Notes: generated by a model from the letters alone, not told the origin. Shown: positions 7,229 to 17,290, counted from the stretch's first letter. The stretch: 64,000 nucleotides of DNA from Ignavibacteria bacterium (GCA_019187405.1 JABAQZ010000016.1:1-64000), one strand, 5' to 3'. Made by a program: numbers and translations.

Positions 7229-9343
7229 TCAGTTTGAATTTTCAGCTTTTTCTTTCTCGTATTCGGAAATTATTTTGACTTCTACTTCCTTAGGAACATC
7301 CTCATAATGTGAAAACTTTCTGTCATAATAACCTCTGCCCTGCGTAAGAGATCTGAGCTTTGTCGAATAATCATTCATTTCTGACAATGGTATCTGACAT
7401 GTAATTTTCTGCAGCTTACCGTAAACATCCATTCCCATTATTCTGCCTCTTCTCGATGAAATGTCGCCGGAAACTGCTCCCATAAATTCTTCCGGAAAAA
7501 CTACTTCAACATCATAGATCGGCTCGAGTATAACCGGACTCGCATCTTTAAAACCTTTTTTAAATGCTTGTGATGCGGCAATCTTAAATGAAATTTCATC
7601 AGAATCAACATTATGATAAGAGCCGTCGAATAATGTAACTTTCACGTCGATAACTTTACATCCGACAAGCACGCCGGAACTCATAATTTCCACAAGTCCC
7701 TTTTCGACTGCCGGTATAAATCTTCCAGGCACTACGCCGCCGACAATTGCATTTACAAATTCAAATCCTTTTCCTCTTTCGAGCGGTTCGAGCTTTAAGA
7801 GTACATGACCAAACTGTCCCCTTCCTCCCGACTGCTTTTTATGTTTATACTCGATGTTGTCAACTTTCGAGCGGATTGTTTCTCGGTAAGGAATTTTCGG
7901 ATTGGATACTTCAACCTCAAAGTTATACTTTGATTTCATCCTATTGAGTATTGTATTAAGATGAATCTCTCCCTGCCCGCTGATAAGAGTCTGCGATGTT
8001 TCCGGATTAAAATTTACCAGAAAGGTCGGATCTTCTTCATGCAGTGAATGAAGCGCGGTGGCAATTTTATCATCATCGCCTTTGTTCTTTGCATGAATTG
8101 CAAGAGTCATATTTGGATTAGGAAATTTTATCTCAGGAAGCACAACAGGAAAATTCTTTGAACTTAATGTATTATTTGTATGAGAATCCTTCAGCTTTAC
8201 AACAGCGGCAATGTCGCCGCATACTACTTCGCTCATTTCTTTTCTGTCTTTTCCGTTCATCGAAAACAGCTGCGAAAGCCTCTCCGATTTTCCGTTAGCT
8301 TCATTAATTAAATCCAATCCAGCTTTTACTTTTCCGGAATATACTCTAAAAAATGAAAGCTCTCCTATGTTTCTTTCTGAGACAGTTTTGAAAATAAACA
8401 GTGCAGGATCGGCGTCCGGTTTGGGCGGGATTTCAAACGGATCATCGTTGTTTGGTCTGTGACCGATTTCGGGAAGCTTGTCAAGCGGAGATTCAGTATA
8501 GTTTGAAATGAAATCAAGAACATCCCGTGTTCCGATGTTTTTGGAAGCGCTGATGCAAAATACAGGAAAGAGTTTTCTTTCGCGCATTCCCATTTTAATA
8601 CCGTATTCAAGCTCTTCGTCTGTGAGGTTTGCGCCTTCTTCAAAAAATTTATTCAAAAGCTCTTCATCTTCCTCAGCAACCACTTCTACAAATTTTTGAT
8701 GATATTCATTTGCTTTTTCTTTTAAATCATCCGGTATGTCATGCTCTGTATATTCGCCTTTTCCGTCCGGCTTAAATCGCAAAAGCTTCATTCGGATAAC
8801 ATCCACAACTTCATGAAAGTCATTTCCCGTCTTCACCGGAAACTGAACTACGGCAACTCGTGACCCAAAGCTGTCTTTTATATCTGCTACAGTCTTTTCA
8901 AAATCGGCATTCTCCATGTCAAGTTTGTTAATCAGAAAAATCAAATTGTTTTCATATTCATTTGTCATCATGAAAGAAGCTTCAGTACCCACCTCTACTC
9001 CTTTGAATGCATCAATTATAATTAATGCAGTATCGACAACTCTTAATGCAGATTTTACTTCACCAACAAAATCCATAAATCCAGGAGTGTCAATAATATT
9101 AATTTTCCTCGATACTCCGTCAGAGCCTTTCCATAAAGTATTCATCACGGAAGAGTTTATCGACAGTTGTTTTTCAATTTCATCCTTGTGATAATCGCTG
9201 ACAGTATTTCCTTCTTCCACTTTACCAAGTCTGTTTATCACTCCTGAAGCATATAGTATTCCTTCCGCAAAGGTAGTCTTGCCGCAGCCACCATGACCCG
9301 TCAAAGCAATATTTCTTATTAATTCAGGTTTAATTACATCCAT
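7229..9343 (-). CDS. Elongation factor G-like translational GTPase
   Basis: About 704 residues with the full EF-G layout. G1 is GHGGCGKTT, G3 is DTPGFMDF, G4 is NKLD and G5 is SASKNIG; domain II follows, then the domain IV region (YKHKKQSGGRGQFGHV) and C-terminal domain V. The N-terminal VEEGNTVSDYHKDEIEKQ is typical of the EF-G paralogue group rather than the str-operon FusA, and no rpsL/rpsG/tuf genes are nearby. It may act in translocation, ribosome recycling or a stress-related role. An ATG at 9343 or a TTG two codons upstream at 9349 could start it; the AAGGAG at 9355-9360 is 11 nt from the ATG and 5 nt from the TTG. It lies 51 bases after the MscS gene and 68 bases before the cyclase gene, on the same strand. 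Confidence 0.88.
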   Translation of the reverse strand: MDVIKPELIRNIALTGHGGCGKTTFAEGILYASGVINRLGKVEEGNTVSDYHKDEIEKQLSINSSVMNTLWKGSDGVSRKINIIDTPGFMDFVGEVKSALRVVDTALIIIDAFKGVEVGTEASFMMTNEYENNLIFLINKLDMENADFEKTVADIKDSFGSRVAVVQFPVKTGNDFHEVVDVIRMKLLRFKPDGKGEYTEHDIPDDLKEKANEYHQKFVEVVAEEDEELLNKFFEEGANLTDEELEYGIKMGMRERKLFPVFCISASKNIGTRDVLDFISNYTESPLDKLPEIGHRPNNDDPFEIPPKPDADPALFIFKTVSERNIGELSFFRVYSGKVKAGLDLINEANGKSERLSQLFSMNGKDRKEMSEVVCGDIAAVVKLKDSHTNNTLSSKNFPVVLPEIKFPNPNMTLAIHAKNKGDDDKIATALHSLHEEDPTFLVNFNPETSQTLISGQGEIHLNTILNRMKSKYNFEVEVSNPKIPYRETIRSKVDNIEYKHKKQSGGRGQFGHVLLKLEPLERGKGFEFVNAIVGGVVPGRFIPAVEKGLVEIMSSGVLVGCKVIDVKVTLFDGSYHNVDSDEISFKIAASQAFKKGFKDASPVILEPIYDVEVVFPEEFMGAVSGDISSRRGRIMGMDVYGKLQKITCQIPLSEMNDYSTKLRSLTQGRGYYDRKFSHYEDVPKEVEVKIISEYEKEKAENSN

Positions 9344-9354
9344 AAACAATTAGT

Positions 9355-9360
9355 CTCCTT
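9355..9360 (-). promoter_or_regulatory. Shine-Dalgarno site of the EF-G-like gene
   Basis: AAGGAG on the minus strand. It is one of very few clear Shine-Dalgarno sites in the window; most genes lack one. Its 5-nt distance favours the TTG at 9349, while the more usual codon is the ATG at 9343. Confidence 0.55.
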
Positions 9361-9401
9361 CTTGTTTTTTATTTTTTAAAATTAAAAATTGTATAAATAA
9401 A

Positions 9402-10256
9402 TTATGATTTGACATTTACGTCAATTGATTCATTAGTAATGTTAATCTGAGAAGTATTTGAAATGTTAAATCCATTCTTCTGTAATAAATTTTTTGAGTT
9501 TTCCATTATTTCGCTTTTTATAATAAGTATATTTCTAACAGAAATATCTGAATCAATCCAAAACAACGCTTTAATATTTATATTAGACGAAAGCTGGTCA
9601 ATAATTACCAATGGCTGAGGTTCAGCCAAAACTTCAGGCGACATGTTTATTGCTTCCAATACAAGCTTTTTTATTTTATGAACATCATAACTGTAATCAA
9701 TCATAATAAGAAAACTGAATCTTCTCTTACTGTCATAAGTGTAATTTGTCAATGGATTTGTAATTATCATTGAGTTTGGAATAAAAATATCCTCTCCGTC
9801 TGATGTTTTTATGTTGGTTGATCTGAAATCAACTGATGTAATGTTTCCAGTCATACCGTTTATCATTATCAGATCACCGACTTTAAAAGGTCTATTGAAT
9901 GCCAATAGAAATCCCGCAAGTATGTTTTCACCAATGTTTTTAAAAGCAAAACCGAATATTGCGGCAGAAATCCCCGCTCCTGTAAGCAGACTGCCTGCAA
10001 GGATAGTATATCCAAGTATGTTCATCGAAATAAAAAACCCAAGCACTATGAAAACATATTTTACTACTCTTCCTGCGAAATCAGAAACAAGTTTATCATG
10101 AGATTTGACCGATAATCTTTTTGACGTAATTCTTCCAGCTTTTTTTCCAACAAAGATAAATACAAAAAGCACAGCCGCCGCCAGCAAAATTGCAGGAAGT
10201 TTTGCAACTATGGCATGCCAATACTTATTGAAAACAGATACCAGTTCCGCTTCCAT
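9402..10256 (-). CDS. Small-conductance mechanosensitive channel (MscS family)
   Basis: 284-residue inner-membrane channel that would release solutes on osmotic downshock. Three hydrophobic helices are seen: near residues 17-40, near 66-90, and the pore-lining TM3 in AAIFGFAFKNIGENILAGFLLAFNRPFKVGD (given here only as a location, about residues 98-128). TM3 is followed by the MscS beta domain (GNITSVDFRSTNIKTSDGE, IPNSMI) and an alpha/beta C-terminal domain. Length is close to the roughly 286 residues of E. coli MscS. The ATG at 10256 gives a short cytosolic N-terminus. It is probably the first gene of the minus-strand run with the EF-G-like gene, 52 bases downstream. Confidence 0.9.
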   Translation of the reverse strand: MEAELVSVFNKYWHAIVAKLPAILLAAAVLFVFIFVGKKAGRITSKRLSVKSHDKLVSDFAGRVVKYVFIVLGFFISMNILGYTILAGSLLTGAGISAAIFGFAFKNIGENILAGFLLAFNRPFKVGDLIMINGMTGNITSVDFRSTNIKTSDGEDIFIPNSMIITNPLTNYTYDSKRRFSFLIMIDYSYDVHKIKKLVLEAINMSPEVLAEPQPLVIIDQLSSNINIKALFWIDSDISVRNILIIKSEIMENSKNLLQKNGFNISNTSQINITNESIDVNVKS

Positions 10257-10394
10257 CTTAAAAATTTTCTAAAAAATGATTTTTACTGATTAAACAGCGA
10301 ATAAATGAATTAAAAATTTTTAATAAAATAATATTCATTTTCATAACATTAAAGTTACTTTATACAATTAATTCAAATAATTATATTGATGTAA

Positions 10395-10970
10395 ATGAAT
10401 ACTGCGAAACAAATACCTATAACTACTTACGGCATGGAAATTCTTAGAAAAAAGACAACGCCTGTAAAAGAAATTGACTCGAAACTGATAGGCTTTATTC
10501 AAGATATGTTTTATACAATGACCAAAGCTTCAGGAATCGGACTTGCCGCTCCGCAGGTAAATTCAGGCATTTCTCTGGCAGTAGTAGATTTATCTGAAAT
10601 TGAAGAATATAAAAGCTTTAAACCATTAATACTTATAAATCCTGTTGTAACGGAATTTCACGGTAAAGATACAGCCGAAGAAGGGTGTCTGAGCATTCCG
10701 GATTTAAGAGCTGACGTTGAAAGACACAGTGAAATAAATCTCCGGTATTTTGATTTAAACATGAATGAGATTAACACCGAGCTTAAAGGATTTCCAGCAA
10801 GAGTAGTTCAGCATGAGATTGACCATCTGAACGGAATTTTATTTACCGATCTTTTACCGGAAGAAAAGAAAAAAGAATTTAAAAGAAAGCTAACCGAGAT
10901 TAAAAAAGGCAGGATCGAAGCTGAATATCCGCTTAGGATTCATTCCGGCAAAAACGGCTATAGGATGTAA
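10395..10970 (+). CDS. def: Peptide deformylase
   Basis: 191-residue metalloenzyme that removes the formyl group from the N-terminal methionine of nascent proteins at the ribosome exit. All three family motifs are present: GIGLAAPQ, EEGCLSIP (metal-binding Cys) and QHEIDHLNG (HExxH with the catalytic Glu). The C-terminal tail after LLPEEKKKEF is somewhat long and basic. The ATG at 10395 fits the family N-terminus. The fmt gene follows after 46 bases, the classic pairing of the enzymes that add and remove the formyl group. The gene diverges from the MscS gene across a 138-bp AT-rich intergenic region that must hold both promoters. Confidence 0.95.
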   Translation: MNTAKQIPITTYGMEILRKKTTPVKEIDSKLIGFIQDMFYTMTKASGIGLAAPQVNSGISLAVVDLSEIEEYKSFKPLILINPVVTEFHGKDTAEEGCLSIPDLRADVERHSEINLRYFDLNMNEINTELKGFPARVVQHEIDHLNGILFTDLLPEEKKKEFKRKLTEIKKGRIEAEYPLRIHSGKNGYRM

Positions 10971-11016
10971 AATACTCTTCCGGATTTAATTTTAAAAACT
11001 TCTGAATTATTTCAAA

Positions 11017-11949
11017 ATGAAAATCATTTTTATGGGAACACCGGTTTTTGCCGTTGCTTCACTCGAGATACTTCATAAAAATGGATACGAGATTTGTGCG
11101 GTTGTAACTGTTCCCGATAAAAAAAAAGGCAGAGGACTTCATCTTTCTTTTTCTGATGTTAAGAAATATGCTTTGGAAAACAATTTATATCTGCTGCAGC
11201 CGGAAAGTCTTAATGACACTTCATTTGAAAAAGAAATCATTTCCATCCGGCCGGATTTAATCGTAGTAGTAGCATTCAGAATATTGCCGAAAAGGATATT
11301 TACCATTCCGAAATTCGGCTCGATCAATCTGCATGCTTCCCTTTTGCCGAAATACCGAGGCGCAGCGCCGATCAACAGAGCAATAATGAATGGAGAAAAA
11401 GAAACTGGAGTAACGACCTTTTTTTTAAAAGAGAAAGTCGATACGGGAAATATCATACTTCAGAAGAAAATTAATATCGATGATTCTGATGACGCAGGTT
11501 CAATGCACGATAAGCTCTCGCTGCTTGGAGCTGAAGTCGTCCTTGAAACAGTTAAGTTAATCGGAAATGATGAAGTTGATTTAAAAATACAGGATGAAAA
11601 GCTAACCACTTCAGCGCCAAAGATATTCAAAGAAGATTGTAACATAAACTGGAATACTACTGCTGCTGAAGTAAATAATTTTATACGAGGTTTATCCCCT
11701 TATCCCTGTGCATGTACATGTCTAAACGGCAAAACAATAAAAATATACAAAGCTTTAATTCCGTCCGAAGTTTTTTCTACTGCTCCCGGTAAAATTATTA
11801 TACTCGAGAAAAAGCTATATGCCGGAACGAACGATAATGTTATTGAAATACTTGAGTTGCAGCTTGAAGGAAAGAAAAAGATATCAGCTTCTGAATTCAT
11901 CAACAGTTTAAATAAATCTGTAGAATATCAATTCAAAAAATGTGATTGA
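11017..11949 (+). CDS. fmt: Methionyl-tRNA formyltransferase
   Basis: 310-residue enzyme that formylates initiator Met-tRNA with 10-formyltetrahydrofolate. The N-terminal Rossmann domain begins IIFMGTPVFAVASLEIL. The catalytic core shows SINLHASLLPKYRGAAPI, with the Asn and His of the active site, and TGVTTFFLKEKVDTG, with the catalytic Asp. The C-terminal OB-like domain holds the INWNTTAAEVNNFIRGLSPYP signature. Length and domain order are normal. The ATG at 11017 coincides with the family start. It is co-transcribed with def. Confidence 0.96.
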   Translation: MKIIFMGTPVFAVASLEILHKNGYEICAVVTVPDKKKGRGLHLSFSDVKKYALENNLYLLQPESLNDTSFEKEIISIRPDLIVVVAFRILPKRIFTIPKFGSINLHASLLPKYRGAAPINRAIMNGEKETGVTTFFLKEKVDTGNIILQKKINIDDSDDAGSMHDKLSLLGAEVVLETVKLIGNDEVDLKIQDEKLTTSAPKIFKEDCNINWNTTAAEVNNFIRGLSPYPCACTCLNGKTIKIYKALIPSEVFSTAPGKIIILEKKLYAGTNDNVIEILELQLEGKKKISASEFINSLNKSVEYQFKKCD

Positions 11950-11962
11950 GTAAGTCCGCTTA

Positions 11963-12070
11963 AGTGAACAGCAATAGAAATATTTTTGAAATGATAATTT
12001 CAAATGCAGTTGTTTGATTCATTTCATTAAAGTGAACTGCAATAAAAAATATTAATTTCCATTGCAGTTG
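11963..12070. repeat. Duplicated imperfect inverted repeat after fmt
   Basis: Two diverged copies of an element beginning AAGTGAACWGCAATA, the first at about 11963-12012 and the second at about 12030-12070. The second has 9-bp arms AACTGCAAT (12035-12043) and ATTGCAGTT (12061-12069). The first has the same layout with a mismatch and a larger loop that itself contains TTGAAAT/ATTTCAA. It may serve as a weak terminator for fmt; there is no strong T-run. Confidence 0.6.
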
Positions 12071-12143
12071 TCTTTAAGTAACTAATTGATTGTAAATTTA
12101 TTAATTCTACTGAAGTTGTTATAAACAATTAAGTCTATCCAAA

Positions 12144-12174
12144 TAAAAAAAGAGCCGGATAAATAATCCGGCTC
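12144..12174 (-). terminator. Intrinsic terminator of the 12233-14800 gene
   Basis: 9-bp arms GAGCCGGAT (12152-12160) and ATCCGGCTC (12166-12174) with a 5-nt loop. On the minus strand the stem is followed by a run of seven T. It lies about 60 bases past the stop codon of the minus-strand dockerin-type protein. It stands out as GC-rich in AT-rich surroundings. Confidence 0.88.
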
Positions 12175-12232
12175 AAAGTTTTAAATCTCATATCCAAGCA
12201 TTTGCCCGGATAAGTGTATATCATTATTTTAT

Positions 12233-14800
12233 TTATGGAGCAATTTCCCCAATAAAATTCGATGCATTATTGTCTGTATATGTAGCATCAGATCCGTCAA
12301 CTACAGTATCCCAGTTGAGGTCTGTTATTAAATAAGGTCCAGCATTGAAATTAGCTGCATCATTATCAATCAATGCACCATCCGAACCGTCAACAACACC
12401 GTCTTTAGTTATATCACCGGTATATATACACCACTTACCTGCATTAAGCGTAAGATTATTTCCAAATGCCATTGTCTGAGCGCTTGTGAAATCGTATGTG
12501 AGCGTCTGACCTGTCCACTGAACAAGCTGACTCCATGTTCTTACGGTATTTCTATGATTCACTACGATATAATAGTTAGTGTTATTTGCAACACCAACAT
12601 CAATTGCTGCAAATCCGGATGCATCATTTGTTACTTTGTGAGTTTCAATTACATTGTATGGTGCAATACCGGATCTTATATCAACGGTTATTGTATCACC
12701 GAGATATGATGAACCGTTCCAATATGCCTCAAACATTGCAGTAAGATTAAGTGATTTGCAATGTCCATTAAGATTGCTGGCATCAGGTCCGAAAGCAACT
12801 GCAACTCCGTCACCGGAAGCAGAGAATAGCGGTCCTGACGTAATTACTGTTCCTGAAGAGTTAATGAAAGTATATTGCAGATAATTTGAACCGGTAGCAT
12901 CCTGTATTCCAACAAGAAGTGGAATATTTATTGCAGTAGAAGAATTGCTGTATGAATAAACAATATTTGAATTAGGTGCACCTGCAGTATCTGCCTGTAA
13001 TCCAATGCAAATCTGGAATGTTACCCAATCTGTTGCAAGACCTCCGTATAAAGGAGCTCTATCATAAGTTACTATAAGCTGATTTTTATCGGAATCAACT
13101 TTATAGCTTAATCTGTTAACCGGTTGGGATGTATTTCCCCAGTTCATGTCATGCCACAACGGATACAGAGCAGGTCTTGAAAGACCGCCTGAACCTTCAC
13201 CCGGAAGTCCATTTGCCGGTGGATACCAGTTACCGCTGCCCGGAACAAAATTGATGAATCCCAGAATTCCGTTTGATCCTATATAAATTGAATCATAAGT
13301 AACACCCATGAATTTAATTTTTCTTGGTGTTCCGATTAATACTCCCCAGTGTCCATCATCTAAAGTTCCATTTGTTGGAGCAATTGAGGCAGTGCTGTTA
13401 ACAACGAGAGATGTACTTCCCGCTGTATCGAGCCAGCAGTAAGTCGGCTGTGAAGGAGCTGGATTTGCATCAGATGTTGAATTGGCATAGTAATAACCTC
13501 CGGTTCCCGAACCTCCTCCTCCGTAATTCGGTTGATAAACATTTATTGTTTTTCTTGCAGTATCATTTGATAAATTTTGATCAGTACCTAATTGTGTATA
13601 AACAGTAACGGTTTTTGTTCCGTTTGTTAATGGTGTATAAGGATCAAAAACAACATTTGAGCTATTCAACGAACTAAGACCTGTAACCGTTTTGGTACTG
13701 CTGTATCCATCAGGACTAATTGTCATAGTAACATTAAAAGTCTGCGTGGCAGATCCGAAATTCTGTACCGTAGCAGTTGGTGTATCCTGAACATTCTGTA
13801 TTATCGTTGATGCCGGTCTGGTAATAGCAGTTGTCCCGACGTCATTTGTTAATAAGGAAATCGGATTTGATAAATCATAACCTGTTACTGCATAATTTTG
13901 CCAGTTAAGGAAAAGATATGTTGTTCCACCAATCTTCTGCACTTCAGCGCCTCCGGCTGATCCGATACTTGCTCCAGTGAGTGTAAATGTATATGTTTTT
14001 ACAAGAGTTCCTGTAGCAAGATTAAATTTATGAAGATTGTTTGTAGTTGTACCACCTTGTTCCCATACCCACAGAAATGCGGAATCAGCAACAGATGAAC
14101 TATCCCATCCCATTCCGTATTTACCGGTGGTTGATGTTACTATAGTACCTAAAACAGTACCGTTTGTATCTCTGCAGACAATGTTTCCTCCAAAGTTACA
14201 GCTCCAGAATCCTTTTCTGTTTGGATCCCAAGCAATAGCTCTGTATGCAGCTCCTGCATGAACATACGATGCAACTCTGTTCATCAGTGAATCTAACTTA
14301 TACAAAGTTGTAGTTGCAGAACCGCCCCACAAATACATATTGCCGGAACCATCAGGTGCTACAGTCAAATCTCTGATTGCTCCAGTTCCAGCATTATAAG
14401 CTGTATTTGAATCAACGCGGGTTCCCGGACCGTTTCCGGGACCGTCATTTGCATATCTGTAATTTGTTGCAAGATTCCATCTGTTCATGTAGAATCTGTT
14501 GTTCATTGTGATAGCTCCTACTGTTCCTCCGCTTACATTTGGAATTAATGAATAATTCCAGTTGAATACGGTAGGATACGGAAATCCTGCAGGCGGAATA
14601 GTATCCGACTGATTAACAAACGGAGCTCTGGATGTGATTTGTCCGTTTATAATTTCATAAGGAGTTGTCATTACTTTTGAATCTGTTGCAACTGTTGTAA
14701 ATGCTGATTCACTTACAGGATCATCGTATTGCGAAAATCCGTACAAAGCAAAACAAACTGCTACAAATGGCAACAAGTAAATGAAAAGTTTTTGTTTCAT
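12233..14800 (-). CDS. Secreted beta-propeller protein with dockerin-like C-terminus
   Basis: 855-residue exported protein. A signal peptide covers about residues 1-24 (IYLLPFVAVCFALYGFSQ). Residues 60-330 look like a beta-propeller with aromatic and Gly/Asp-rich strands (YLWGGSATTTLYKLD, GFWSCNFGGNIVC). A CARDB-like Ig domain follows at about 335-425, then a region with IYIGSNGILGFINF that resembles a nidogen-like fold. The last 140 residues carry the HRN..TWS beta domain, then two 12-residue calcium loops, DITKDGVVDGSD and DLNWDTVVDGSD, ending in EIAP. This same terminal module occurs in five other proteins of the window. No enzyme motif is seen; a surface adhesin or sensor role is inferred. 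ATG start at 14800. Confidence 0.82.
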   Translation of the reverse strand: MKQKLFIYLLPFVAVCFALYGFSQYDDPVSESAFTTVATDSKVMTTPYEIINGQITSRAPFVNQSDTIPPAGFPYPTVFNWNYSLIPNVSGGTVGAITMNNRFYMNRWNLATNYRYANDGPGNGPGTRVDSNTAYNAGTGAIRDLTVAPDGSGNMYLWGGSATTTLYKLDSLMNRVASYVHAGAAYRAIAWDPNRKGFWSCNFGGNIVCRDTNGTVLGTIVTSTTGKYGMGWDSSSVADSAFLWVWEQGGTTTNNLHKFNLATGTLVKTYTFTLTGASIGSAGGAEVQKIGGTTYLFLNWQNYAVTGYDLSNPISLLTNDVGTTAITRPASTIIQNVQDTPTATVQNFGSATQTFNVTMTISPDGYSSTKTVTGLSSLNSSNVVFDPYTPLTNGTKTVTVYTQLGTDQNLSNDTARKTINVYQPNYGGGGSGTGGYYYANSTSDANPAPSQPTYCWLDTAGSTSLVVNSTASIAPTNGTLDDGHWGVLIGTPRKIKFMGVTYDSIYIGSNGILGFINFVPGSGNWYPPANGLPGEGSGGLSRPALYPLWHDMNWGNTSQPVNRLSYKVDSDKNQLIVTYDRAPLYGGLATDWVTFQICIGLQADTAGAPNSNIVYSYSNSSTAINIPLLVGIQDATGSNYLQYTFINSSGTVITSGPLFSASGDGVAVAFGPDASNLNGHCKSLNLTAMFEAYWNGSSYLGDTITVDIRSGIAPYNVIETHKVTNDASGFAAIDVGVANNTNYYIVVNHRNTVRTWSQLVQWTGQTLTYDFTSAQTMAFGNNLTLNAGKWCIYTGDITKDGVVDGSDGALIDNDAANFNAGPYLITDLNWDTVVDGSDATYTDNNASNFIGEIAP

Positions 14801-14927
14801 TTTCCTTTCCTAGTGTTTAATTTAGAAAAATAATTTAAGTGTTTGTTGGTACTATTTTTTTGGATTGGCAAAATAAACAAAAATTTTTTTTAGTATCAAT
14901 AAAGAAATTTATGGCTAAATCAACAAA

Positions 14928-17279
14928 TTACGGCTGTATCACCCCAATAAAATTAGCTGCATTATTATCTGCTATCAGATAATCCGAACCGTCAATAATA
15001 AAATCGAAATTTAGATCGGTTACTAAAAATCCAGTTAAAAAAACTGAAGCATCATTGTCAATCAATCCCAAGTCAAGACCATCGATTACATCATCTTTAT
15101 TTACATCACCGCTGTAAATACAGTAAACATTTCCTTTTAAAATCAGGTTATTGCCGTATGCCTGAGATGAATCTGCGGTGAAATCATAATTCATATTGTT
15201 TGCAATGAATTTCTGTGGCAGTGAACTCCAGGTATCAATAGAATTTCTATGACTTATTACCACATAATAATCTGTTGCGTTTTTTGGATTAAAAAAATTA
15301 AATCTTCCAACTCCATTATTCTGAATAAAAGTTTTAGTCGAATCCACGATTTCATAAGGTGAAACTGCTTTTCGTATATATGCACCGACAAGATCCGGTT
15401 TCATGTATTTGGTGAGTTCATCATACAACCCTTCAATGAATAATGTAGTAACTAATTTTTTTGCTGCCGGATAAATCTTATGATGATCAATTTTAGTTCT
15501 GTCTTTATTGTAAAATCTGAAAACAAGACTATCGTCATAAGCAAAATTTATCATTGCTCCGAAATTACCGTTGTATCTGACCTGGCTTCCCGCAACTGGA
15601 GAGCCAAATTCCCCTATCACCTTTCCGCCAAGTCCATTTACAAAGTATGGGATATCATCAAAATATAATCTTTCATATACATTATGATGACCTGAAATTA
15701 CCGCCGAAGCTCCCCATCGTCCAAACGGCCATCGCATTTCTTCGGATGAACTATAATCAATTCCCGAACTGTAAGGAGCGTGATGAAAGAAAACTATGTT
15801 CCACTGCTCGGTTGAGTTTTCAAGCTTATCTTTCAGCCATTGCGCCTGAACGGAATTTGAATCATTACCGTCAGACTCACTCGAATCACTGCTTAATGCA
15901 AAGAAATGAACATTCCCTTTGACAAAATCATAATACCTTTCATTTCCGGGAAGCTGAAAATAATTCAAATAAGGCACTGCTCCGGTTTGATTCCAATCCA
16001 CTTCATCCATTGTTGGAAAAAATCTATTAACCGTATCTCCGCTGCCATAACCTCCAGTGTATGGATAAATAAACGGATGATAATATTGTCCAATGTTATC
16101 ATCTATCGTACTCTCCTCTCCTAAATCAAAATTATTGCCTCCGGTCGTAAGTATAAAATCCGGATTCCAGTATTTTACAAGATTGCTTACATTCAGTTCA
16201 TTTATTCCCGCTTTTCCGTAATCTCCGATAATTGCAAACAATGCATTGTCATATCTTGTAGTATCTCTTGAATATTTATAAACCCGGTTGCCTACGCTGT
16301 ATGCAAGAGTGTCATTTATAAATCTAAATCTGTTAAGATAAAATCCCCATGTAACCTGATTCCAGGAAATTCCGCCGTTTGTTGTTTCATAAGTCGGTCC
16401 TGTCCATCCTCCAATCCAACCTGTGTATTGATTAATAAATCCAATACCCTCTTGATCATATTCAATAAAAGGTTTTTCCTGCCAAGTCTGACCTTTATCA
16501 GTTGTCTTTAGATAATATGACATTCCTGAATGCCTCTCGATGCTAACAAAGCCGGTATCACTTGAGTAAAACGAAATTTTCCAGCACCATTCACCCGTTC
16601 GCGTTGACATGTAAACCCTTGTCCAATTTAATCCACCGTCAGTTGTTTTTAATATCACTGAAACTCCATTCAAATAATTTGATGTATTCCATCCTCCCAC
16701 TACAATTCCTGAATCTTCGGACCAGAAATAACAATCAACGAGTGATCTTGCAAGTCCGGTACTGACATTTAAAGTTGTCCACGTAGCTCCTTTATCTGTT
16801 GTCTTTATTACAGTTGCAGGTCCGGAGTATCTGCCCGTACCATAAGCTACAGAATCATTTACTATTGAAATGCCGCAAATACCTATGGGAACCGGCGGAG
16901 GGATATTTTCTATTTTAATCCAGTTTAATCCTCCGTTTGTAGTTCTAAACATTGGACTGCTGTAAAATAAAGTACCCATTAATCCGAAATCCTCATTAAA
17001 GAACCCCAGGCTTCTAAAAAAACCCTGAGGGAAATTAGAAGCTGTATATACATCAGACCAGTTTTCGCCTGCATTAGTTGTTTTAAAAACTTTCCCGGTA
17101 TACTGAATTGTCCATCCCGTATATGGATTTGCAAAATAAACATCTTCAAATCTCTGTGAGACTGAATCCGGTATCGGAGAATTTGGCAGTACCTGCCATT
17201 TATTGTCTTGAGATAAAACTCTGTTTATAAAAATTACATTAAATAAAATTGCAGGGATAAGAAAAATAATGTTTTTCAT
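14928..17279 (-). CDS. YCF48-like propeller fused to a degenerate purple-acid-phosphatase domain and dockerin
   Basis: 783 residues. A signal peptide (about 1-23) is followed by YCF48/BNR-type propeller repeats up to about 330 (KVFKTTNAGENW, VIKTTDKGATW, ILKTTDGGLNW). A calcineurin-like domain then spans about 345-610. Its sequence is clearly paralogous to the next two upstream genes, but most metal ligands are gone: GDNNYD has become GGNNFD, GNHD has become DEVD and GHxH has become GHHN; only GDYG and HHAPYSSG remain. It is probably a pseudoenzyme. The C-terminal module is HRNSIDTWSS and two calcium loops (DVNKDDVIDGLD, DLNFDFIIDGSD), ending VIQP. It is the third gene of a tight operon, 11 bases after the preceding stop. 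ATG start at 17279. Confidence 0.85.
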   Translation of the reverse strand: MKNIIFLIPAILFNVIFINRVLSQDNKWQVLPNSPIPDSVSQRFEDVYFANPYTGWTIQYTGKVFKTTNAGENWSDVYTASNFPQGFFRSLGFFNEDFGLMGTLFYSSPMFRTTNGGLNWIKIENIPPPVPIGICGISIVNDSVAYGTGRYSGPATVIKTTDKGATWTTLNVSTGLARSLVDCYFWSEDSGIVVGGWNTSNYLNGVSVILKTTDGGLNWTRVYMSTRTGEWCWKISFYSSDTGFVSIERHSGMSYYLKTTDKGQTWQEKPFIEYDQEGIGFINQYTGWIGGWTGPTYETTNGGISWNQVTWGFYLNRFRFINDTLAYSVGNRVYKYSRDTTRYDNALFAIIGDYGKAGINELNVSNLVKYWNPDFILTTGGNNFDLGEESTIDDNIGQYYHPFIYPYTGGYGSGDTVNRFFPTMDEVDWNQTGAVPYLNYFQLPGNERYYDFVKGNVHFFALSSDSSESDGNDSNSVQAQWLKDKLENSTEQWNIVFFHHAPYSSGIDYSSSEEMRWPFGRWGASAVISGHHNVYERLYFDDIPYFVNGLGGKVIGEFGSPVAGSQVRYNGNFGAMINFAYDDSLVFRFYNKDRTKIDHHKIYPAAKKLVTTLFIEGLYDELTKYMKPDLVGAYIRKAVSPYEIVDSTKTFIQNNGVGRFNFFNPKNATDYYVVISHRNSIDTWSSLPQKFIANNMNYDFTADSSQAYGNNLILKGNVYCIYSGDVNKDDVIDGLDLGLIDNDASVFLTGFLVTDLNFDFIIDGSDYLIADNNAANFIGVIQP

Positions 17280-17290
17280 GTGAAAAGTAA

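Noticed and set aside
7229-9343. Housekeeping fusA
   Set aside because: The GNTVSDYH-type N-terminus and absence of rpsL, rpsG and tuf fit an EF-G paralogue better.
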